64,000 bases of DNA from Arsukibacterium sp. UBA3155 (GTDB taxonomy: Bacteria; Pseudomonadota; Gammaproteobacteria; Enterobacterales; Alteromonadaceae). The translations under genes were made by a program, and so were the position numbers. Location of the stretch: the NCBI GenBank assembly GCA_002364615.1, contig DEYP01000011.1, positions 1 through 64,000 of the forward strand, in the 5' to 3' direction. The notes beneath the pieces are model-generated. The model was not told the origin of the DNA and did not search any database. It saw only the letters and a program-made list of their open reading frames with translations. Within the stretch, counting starts at the first letter, position 1; each line of letters starts with the position of its first letter. Shown in pieces: positions 59,061 through 64,000 of this stretch.

Positions 59061-59783
59061 TTACAGCGCCCGGTTTAACAACATCGATTTTATCTGGCCA
59101 ATGGCTTTAGTTGGGTTTAAGCCCTTCGGACAAACGTTTACACAATTCATAATGCCATGACAGCGGAATACACTAAAGGCATCGTCTAAGTCATTTAATC
59201 GCTGCTCAGTAGCCGTGTCACGACTGTCTGCCAAGAAACGATAAGCGTGTAACAAACCTGCCGGGCCAATGAATTTATCTGGATTCCACCAGAACGACGG
59301 GCAAGAACTGGAACAACACGCACACAAAATACATTCGTATAAGCCATCAAGCTTAGCGCGCTCTTCCGGACTTTGCAAAAACTCACCGGCGGGCGGTAAC
59401 TTATCATCGTTGATCAAGTAAGGTTTTACTTTCTCGTACTGGGTGTAGAACTGACTCATGTCAACCACCAAATCCCGTACTACCGGTAAACCCGGCAAAG
59501 GGCGAACGACAATTTTGCCGCCCTTACCTTTACCTACCTCAGACAAGGGTGTAATACAGGCCAGACCGTTTTTGCCGTTCATATTCAAGCCGTCAGAACC
59601 ACAAACCCCTTCCCGGCAACTGCGCCGGAAAGACAACGTCGGATCCTGTTCTTTCAGCTTAATCAGCGCATCCAGCACCATCATGTCACGGCCTTCCGGA
59701 TTTTCCAGGGTGTAATCCTGCATCCGGGGCGCGGTATCAACGTCAGGGTTGTACCGATAAATTGAAAAGGTCAATGTAGTCAT
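59061..59783 (-). CDS. sdhB: Succinate dehydrogenase iron-sulfur subunit
   Basis: Carries the [2Fe-2S], [4Fe-4S] and [3Fe-4S] clusters of complex II. The plant-type ferredoxin cysteines appear in [22 protein letters not shown], the [21 protein letters not shown] block holds the second set, and [17 protein letters not shown] the third. 240 residues. It follows sdhA with a 14-base gap. Confidence 0.97.
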   Translation of the reverse strand: MTTLTFSIYRYNPDVDTAPRMQDYTLENPEGRDMMVLDALIKLKEQDPTLSFRRSCREGVCGSDGLNMNGKNGLACITPLSEVGKGKGGKIVVRPLPGLPVVRDLVVDMSQFYTQYEKVKPYLINDDKLPPAGEFLQSPEERAKLDGLYECILCACCSSSCPSFWWNPDKFIGPAGLLHAYRFLADSRDTATEQRLNDLDDAFSVFRCHGIMNCVNVCPKGLNPTKAIGQIKSMLLNRAL

Positions 59784-59797
59784 TTTTACTGCGCCTC

Positions 59798-61570
59798 TTA
59801 ATACGTACGTGCTTTTGGCGGAAAGGATTCCCGGAACTTAGGTTCCAGATTAACCTTGCGCTTGAACATCGACTCAGTGTCAGGGGTATAAACACTGTGA
59901 CACAACCAGTTTTCATCGTCGCGATCCGGGAAGTCGAAGCGGGCATGCGCGCCGCGGCTTTCGGTGCGGAAGTTGGCCGCAACGGCAGTTGAATATGCCG
60001 TTTCCATCAGGTTGTCCAGCTCTAAGCACTCAATACGCATGGTGTTAAAGTCAGAGCTTTTATCATCCAGACGGGCAAATTGTAAGCGTTCACGGATCTC
60101 TTTCAGCTCTGCAAGACCCTCTGCCATTGCTTCACCTTCACGAAACACAGAGAAGTTAAGCTGCATGCATTTTTGCAAATCTTTCTTAATTTGCACCGGG
60201 TCTTCACCCTGACCCGCTTTACTGCTTTCCCAGCGCTGGGTCCGGCTTAACGCGGCATCTAAGTCAGACTGTGATGCTGAGCGCGCTTCTGCGGTCGCCG
60301 CAAGTGCTTCGCCAAGGTGTAAACCGGTTGCACGGCCAAACACCACTAAGTCCAGCAACGAGTTACCACCTAAACGGTTGGCACCATGCACTGACACACA
60401 CGCAATTTCACCACAGGCAAATAAGCCTGCTACTACGGATTCAGAACCATCGGCTTTAGGGCTGATGACCTGGCCATTCACATTAGTCGGGATACCGCCC
60501 ATCATGTAGTGGCAGGTAGGAATAACCGGAATCGGTTCTTTTACCGGATCAACGTGCGCAAAAGTACGTGATAATTCGCAGATACCAGGTAAGCGACTTT
60601 CCAGTACTTCTTCACCCAGGTGGTCCAATTTTAATTTAAGGTGAACACCCCATGGACCGTCGCAGCCACGACCTTCCCGAATTTCAGTCATCATTGAGCG
60701 GGCAACGACATCGCGACCGGCCAAATCTTTGGCATTTGGCGCATAACGTTCCATAAAGCGCTCACCGTCTTTATTCAGCAGGTAACCACCTTCACCACGA
60801 CAGCCTTCAGTAACCAAGGTGCCTGCGCCGGCAATACCCGTCGGGTGGAACTGCCACATTTCCATATCCTGTAATGGAACACCGGCCCGCAGCGCCATAC
60901 CCACACCGTCACCGGTATTAATATGCGCATTGGTGGTAGAGGCATAGATGCGCCCTGCACCACCGGTTGCTAAAACTGTGGCCTTGGCTTTAAAGTAAAC
61001 GACTTCGCCGCTCTCGATATCGATGGCGGTACAGCCGACAATGGCACCGTCCTGATTTTTTACTAAATCAAGTGCATACCATTCAGAAAACACCTGAGTT
61101 TTGTTTTTTACGTTTTGCTGATACAGCAAATGCAACAAGGCATGGCCTGTACGGTCTGCGGCTGCTGCCGTACGGGCAGCTTGCTCGCCGCCGAAGTTTT
61201 TAGACTGACCACCGAAAGGACGCTGATATACCCGGCCATTCTCAAAGCGTGAGAAGGGCAAGCCCATATTTTCAAGCTCGGTAATCGCTTCCGGGCCCGT
61301 TTTACACATGTATTCGATTGCGTCCTGGTCGCCGATATAATCAGAACCTTTAACGGTGTCAAACATATGCCATTCCCAGTTATCTTCATGGGAATTACCA
61401 AGCGCTACGGTAATACCGCCCTGGGCAGATACCGTATGCGAACGGGTTGGAAAAACCTTTGATAATAATGCGCAGGTTAACCCTGACTGGGTGATCTGCA
61501 GCGCCGCGCGCATACCTGCACCACCGGCACCAATTACTATGGCATCAAACTCTCTTACTGGAATATTCAC
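59798..61570 (-). CDS. sdhA: Succinate dehydrogenase flavoprotein subunit
   Basis: FAD subunit that oxidises succinate. The covalent FAD histidine is His45 ([10 protein letters not shown]); GAGGAGM is the dinucleotide fold; [21 protein letters not shown] and the RMDDRxDxR-type C-terminus are present. 590 residues. The start is GTG at 61570, immediately adjacent to the sdhD stop, with a GGGGTG-like site inside sdhD. Confidence 0.97.
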   Translation of the reverse strand: MNIPVREFDAIVIGAGGAGMRAALQITQSGLTCALLSKVFPTRSHTVSAQGGITVALGNSHEDNWEWHMFDTVKGSDYIGDQDAIEYMCKTGPEAITELENMGLPFSRFENGRVYQRPFGGQSKNFGGEQAARTAAAADRTGHALLHLLYQQNVKNKTQVFSEWYALDLVKNQDGAIVGCTAIDIESGEVVYFKAKATVLATGGAGRIYASTTNAHINTGDGVGMALRAGVPLQDMEMWQFHPTGIAGAGTLVTEGCRGEGGYLLNKDGERFMERYAPNAKDLAGRDVVARSMMTEIREGRGCDGPWGVHLKLKLDHLGEEVLESRLPGICELSRTFAHVDPVKEPIPVIPTCHYMMGGIPTNVNGQVISPKADGSESVVAGLFACGEIACVSVHGANRLGGNSLLDLVVFGRATGLHLGEALAATAEARSASQSDLDAALSRTQRWESSKAGQGEDPVQIKKDLQKCMQLNFSVFREGEAMAEGLAELKEIRERLQFARLDDKSSDFNTMRIECLELDNLMETAYSTAVAANFRTESRGAHARFDFPDRDDENWLCHSVYTPDTESMFKRKVNLEPKFRESFPPKARTY

Positions 61571-61918
61571 TTAAGCACCCCACAACACAAATAAGCCGAC
61601 CGCGACATAACCAAAGGCCAGTGCGTAAAGGAAGAATTGCAAAATTGCACGTAACCGGGCTGATTTTACATAATCAGTCAGTACCTGCCACAAGCCTATA
61701 CGGGTATGCACGGCAATCGAGATCAGCGCCAGCAAGGTAAAGACTTTCATCGCCATATTGGCAAATAAGCCCTGCCACACTTCAAAAGTAATTTGTGGAG
61801 TCACTAAGAAGAAACCAAGAATAAAAAAGGTATACAACGCCAGCACGACGGCGGTAGCACGTAATGACACGTAATCCTGAATACCATTACGTTTTAAGCT
61901 TGCCTGATTCAGAACCAT
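61571..61918 (-). CDS. sdhD: Succinate dehydrogenase membrane anchor SdhD
   Basis: 115-residue anchor with three membrane helices, the conserved RNGIQDYVSLRATA at the N-terminus and HTRIGLWQVLTDYVK with the quinone/heme-side histidine. The second ATG (61918) has AGGAG at the right distance; the earlier ATG at 61924 is too close to it. It overlaps the end of sdhC by ten bases. Confidence 0.93.
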   Translation of the reverse strand: MVLNQASLKRNGIQDYVSLRATAVVLALYTFFILGFFLVTPQITFEVWQGLFANMAMKVFTLLALISIAVHTRIGLWQVLTDYVKSARLRAILQFFLYALAFGYVAVGLFVLWGA

Positions 61919-62286
61919 AACCATACTCCTGCCAGAACTGACAACACAATCCATAAACCCATAACGACATTAGCGCTTAAGGTGCCTGATTTAAGCTCTT
62001 CCCAATGCCCCATATCCATGACCAGGTGTCTTAACCCTGCCAACAGGTGGTAAATAAGCACTGAAATAGTACCCAGGGCGATAAACTTCGCCAGATGCGA
62101 GGTCATCAGAGACTGCACATAATCAAAGCCGGCCTGGCTTTGCAATGAATAAGCCCATGCCCAGATAACGAACACAAGTGCGAAGAACATTGCTACACCG
62201 GTAACACGATGCAAAATCGACGCTTTGGCTGCAGCAGGTAGAGAGATCGTTGATAAATCTAGATTTACTGGTCTTTGCTTTTTCAC
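61909..62286 (-). CDS. sdhC: Succinate dehydrogenase cytochrome b556 subunit SdhC
   Basis: 125-residue heme-binding anchor. It aligns with E. coli SdhC from VKKQRPVNLDLSTISLPAAAKASILHRVTG, with the heme histidine in HLLAGLRHLVMDMGHW. The upstream open frame (to 62385) is not conserved. The GTG at 62286, with AGGCAAGAAACT before it, gives the normal length and was chosen. It is the first gene of the sdh operon. Confidence 0.93.
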   Translation of the reverse strand: MKKQRPVNLDLSTISLPAAAKASILHRVTGVAMFFALVFVIWAWAYSLQSQAGFDYVQSLMTSHLAKFIALGTISVLIYHLLAGLRHLVMDMGHWEELKSGTLSANVVMGLWIVLSVLAGVWLWF

Positions 62287-62436
62287 AGTTTCTTGCCTAT
62301 CGATGCTCGTACAGAGCCTTAGTTGTTGTTTTAGGTGCTGTAGAAACAGCCACCCGCCCTTACCGATATACTTATTTTTGTTCAAGCTGGTTCAACAAAA
62401 ACTATCTGACTGGTGAACTGTTTTTACGCCGGCAAT

Positions 62437-62465
62437 AGTATATATTTCATAGCCGCTCATTACAA
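62437..62465 (-). promoter_or_regulatory. sdh operon promoter
   Basis: On the minus strand TTGTAA (62460-62465), a 17-base spacer and TATACT (62437-62442). It leaves a leader of about 145 bases before sdhC. Confidence 0.65.
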
Positions 62466-62654
62466 TTTTTGTTTGATTTTAGTCGGAAAATTCCGCATAC
62501 GAAACATTACACACTTGGGGGGTGGTTACAATACTACTAGAGTCGAATACTTATTAAGCAAATACGCATTAAAATTGACTTATAGGGGCAGTTTGCGAGT
62601 AGAATAGCGGCAATACCCTTAGAATCCGAAACTACAACAATTAGGAGAAATCCA
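62466..62654 (+). promoter_or_regulatory. gltA upstream region with candidate promoter
   Basis: TTGACT (62575-62580) and TAGAAT (62600-62605) are separated by 19 bases, slightly long, and are followed by the gltA leader with the GGAG site at 62643-62646. The rest of the 370-base sdh-gltA gap (62287-62654) holds the sdh promoter and an AT-rich centre, and I see no gene there. Confidence 0.45.
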
Positions 62655-63938
62655 ATGGCAGATAAAAAGGCCGTCGTGCAGATTGATGGTAAGTCATTTG
62701 AATTACCGATTTATTCTGGCACGGCTGGTACTGACGTAATTGACGTTCGTACGCTCGGGCAGCAAGGTTATTTCACATTTGATCCGGGCTTTATGGCAAC
62801 AGGCTCCTGCGAATCTAAAATCACCTATATTGACGGCGATAACGGCGTATTACTGCACCGTGGTTACCCTATAGAGCAACTTGCTGAACATTCAGACTAT
62901 CTTGAATTATGTTATTTGTTACTTGAAGGCGAATTGCCGAAAAAAGAACAATATACAGATTTCGTCACCACTATTACCCGCCATACCATGGTACATGAGA
63001 AAATTGCGTCATTTTTTCAAGGTTTCCGGGTAGATGCGCATCCTATGGCCATGCTGTGTGGCGTCGTCGGCGCGCTGTCGTCTTTCTATCATTCAGATTT
63101 AGATATCAATGACCCAGAGCAGCGCAAACGCAGTGCGCACCGCTTAATTGCCAAGTTACCGACTATCTCAGCAATGGCTTACAAATATACCGTTGGCCAG
63201 CCGTTTGTGCATCCGCGCAACGACCTTAGCTACTCTGAAAACTTCCTGCACATGATGTTTTCTGTGCCTGCCGAAGAGTATAAGGTTAGCCCTATCCTGG
63301 CTAAAGCCATGGACCGGATTTTTATGCTGCATGCGGACCATGAACAAAACGCTTCAACATCAACAGTAAGGTTGGCGGGTTCTTCAGGTGCCAATCCTTA
63401 TGCCTGTATTGCTGCTGGTGTTGCATCGCTGTGGGGCCCAGCGCATGGCGGCGCTAACGAAGCCTGCCTGAAGATGTTACAGCAAATCGGCTCAGTAGAT
63501 CGCATTCCGGAATTTGTTGCCCGGGCGAAAGATAAAAACGACAGCTTCCGCCTGATGGGCTTTGGCCACCGGGTTTACAAGAACTTTGACCCACGGGCAA
63601 GAGTTATGCGCGATACCTGTCATGAAGTATTGAAAGAGCTTAATATTAAAGATCCATTATTAGATGTTGCCATGGAACTTGAACGTATTGCTCTGGAAGA
63701 TTCTTACTTTATCGAGAAAAAACTGTACCCTAATGTCGACTTCTATAGCGGTATTATTTTAAAAGCTATTGGTATTCCTACCAGTATGTTTACGGTGATT
63801 TTTGCGATGTCACGAACCGTAGGCTGGATTTCTCACTGGGATGAGATGCTGGGTGAAAAAGGCCATAAAATCGGTCGTCCACGCCAGCTTTACACCGGTT
63901 ATGCCAGCCGTGATTTTAAAAAGCTGGATAAGCGTTAA
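62655..63938 (+). CDS. gltA: Citrate synthase (hexameric, NADH-sensitive type)
   Basis: First TCA enzyme; it joins acetyl-CoA and oxaloacetate. 427 residues, with the N-terminal beta-domain extension of Gram-negative type II synthases. Catalytic residues are in [27 protein letters not shown] and [10 protein letters not shown]. It is distinct from PrpC at the other end of the window. A strong GGAGAAAT precedes the ATG. It is divergent from sdhCDAB as in E. coli. Confidence 0.97.
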   Translation: MADKKAVVQIDGKSFELPIYSGTAGTDVIDVRTLGQQGYFTFDPGFMATGSCESKITYIDGDNGVLLHRGYPIEQLAEHSDYLELCYLLLEGELPKKEQYTDFVTTITRHTMVHEKIASFFQGFRVDAHPMAMLCGVVGALSSFYHSDLDINDPEQRKRSAHRLIAKLPTISAMAYKYTVGQPFVHPRNDLSYSENFLHMMFSVPAEEYKVSPILAKAMDRIFMLHADHEQNASTSTVRLAGSSGANPYACIAAGVASLWGPAHGGANEACLKMLQQIGSVDRIPEFVARAKDKNDSFRLMGFGHRVYKNFDPRARVMRDTCHEVLKELNIKDPLLDVAMELERIALEDSYFIEKKLYPNVDFYSGIILKAIGIPTSMFTVIFAMSRTVGWISHWDEMLGEKGHKIGRPRQLYTGYASRDFKKLDKR

Positions 63939-63961
63939 GCCTTTAAATAACGCTTAGCAAT

Positions 63962-63991
63962 AAAAAAGCGGCGATTATCGCCGCTTTTTTT
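63962..63991 (+). terminator. gltA terminator
   Basis: GCGGCGA/TCGCCGC stem with a 3-base loop and A6/T7 tracts either side. Confidence 0.9.
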
Positions 63992-64000
63992 ATCCGCAAT

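Noticed and set aside
1-64000. CRISPR arrays, tRNA or rRNA genes, prophage and complete insertion sequences
   Set aside because: No regularly spaced repeats, no tRNA- or rRNA-like sequence and no transposase or phage genes were seen on reading the gaps between genes.

Overview
The window is a gammaproteobacterial chromosome segment of moderate GC. Gene content and order point to the Alteromonadales/Chromatiaceae side (Rheinheimera, Alishewanella, Arsukibacterium-like). The clues are a PrpF/AcnD methylcitrate cycle under a GntR/FCD regulator, an EF-P of the arginine-rhamnosylated type beside EarP, a CrbS/CrbR acetate-switch pair beside acs, and the enterobacterial-type yceF / yceD-rpmF-plsX-fab-tmk-holB block. 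The genus is inference; no rRNA or tRNA gene was seen.

Layout. (1) 1-689: the 3' two thirds of an integron integrase running in from the left edge. Any attI site and cassette array should lie outside the window. (2) 731-7821: the propionate (2-methylcitrate) operon, read leftward as regulator-prpB-prpC-acnD-prpF. It has three copies of a TTGTCGACAA-type operator and a hairpin-packed 450-base insert between acnD and prpF. (3) 7822-8317: no protein gene, but a plus-strand hairpin and terminator with no gene in front of them. (4) 8318-19782: lipid synthesis, ribosome and replication block (tatD-type, pilZ, holB, tmk, mltG, pabC, fabF, acpP, fabG, fabD, fabH, plsX, rpmF, yceD) with divergent yceF/maf. 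The 54-codon rpmF gene at 18321-18485 is easily missed. (5) 19837-25272: HAD phosphatase, rluC and RNase E with a long leader. (6) 25346-38439: acetate island with a DcaP-like porin, acs, the response regulator CrbR, the transporter-kinase CrbS, a DUF4212/ActP-like symporter pair, a DUF294/CBS protein and a DnaQ-like exonuclease. (7) 38479-44989: a bacterial-PH-domain pair, yehS, efp-earP, two uncharacterised proteins, a LysE exporter and a DUF3185 protein. (8) 45078-52415: glnS, then an accessory-looking trio of flavin-dependent halogenase, sulfotransferase and large TonB-dependent receptor. (9) 52632-63938: the TCA block sucDCBA and sdhBADC on the minus strand, with gltA divergent.

How it works together. 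Regions 2, 6 and 9 form a coherent carbon economy. Propionyl-CoA is drained through the methylcitrate cycle to succinate and pyruvate, acetate is sensed, imported and activated by CrbSR/ActP/Acs, and both feed the gltA-sdh-suc TCA genes. Region 4 turns acetyl/malonyl units into phospholipid precursors.

The most unusual items are the halogenase-sulfotransferase-receptor trio, the structured element inside the prp operon, the operator geometry of that operon, and a predicted leaderless mRNA for yceD. I found no CRISPR array, prophage or complete insertion sequence. Motif and start-site statements were read by eye, and no similarity search was run.
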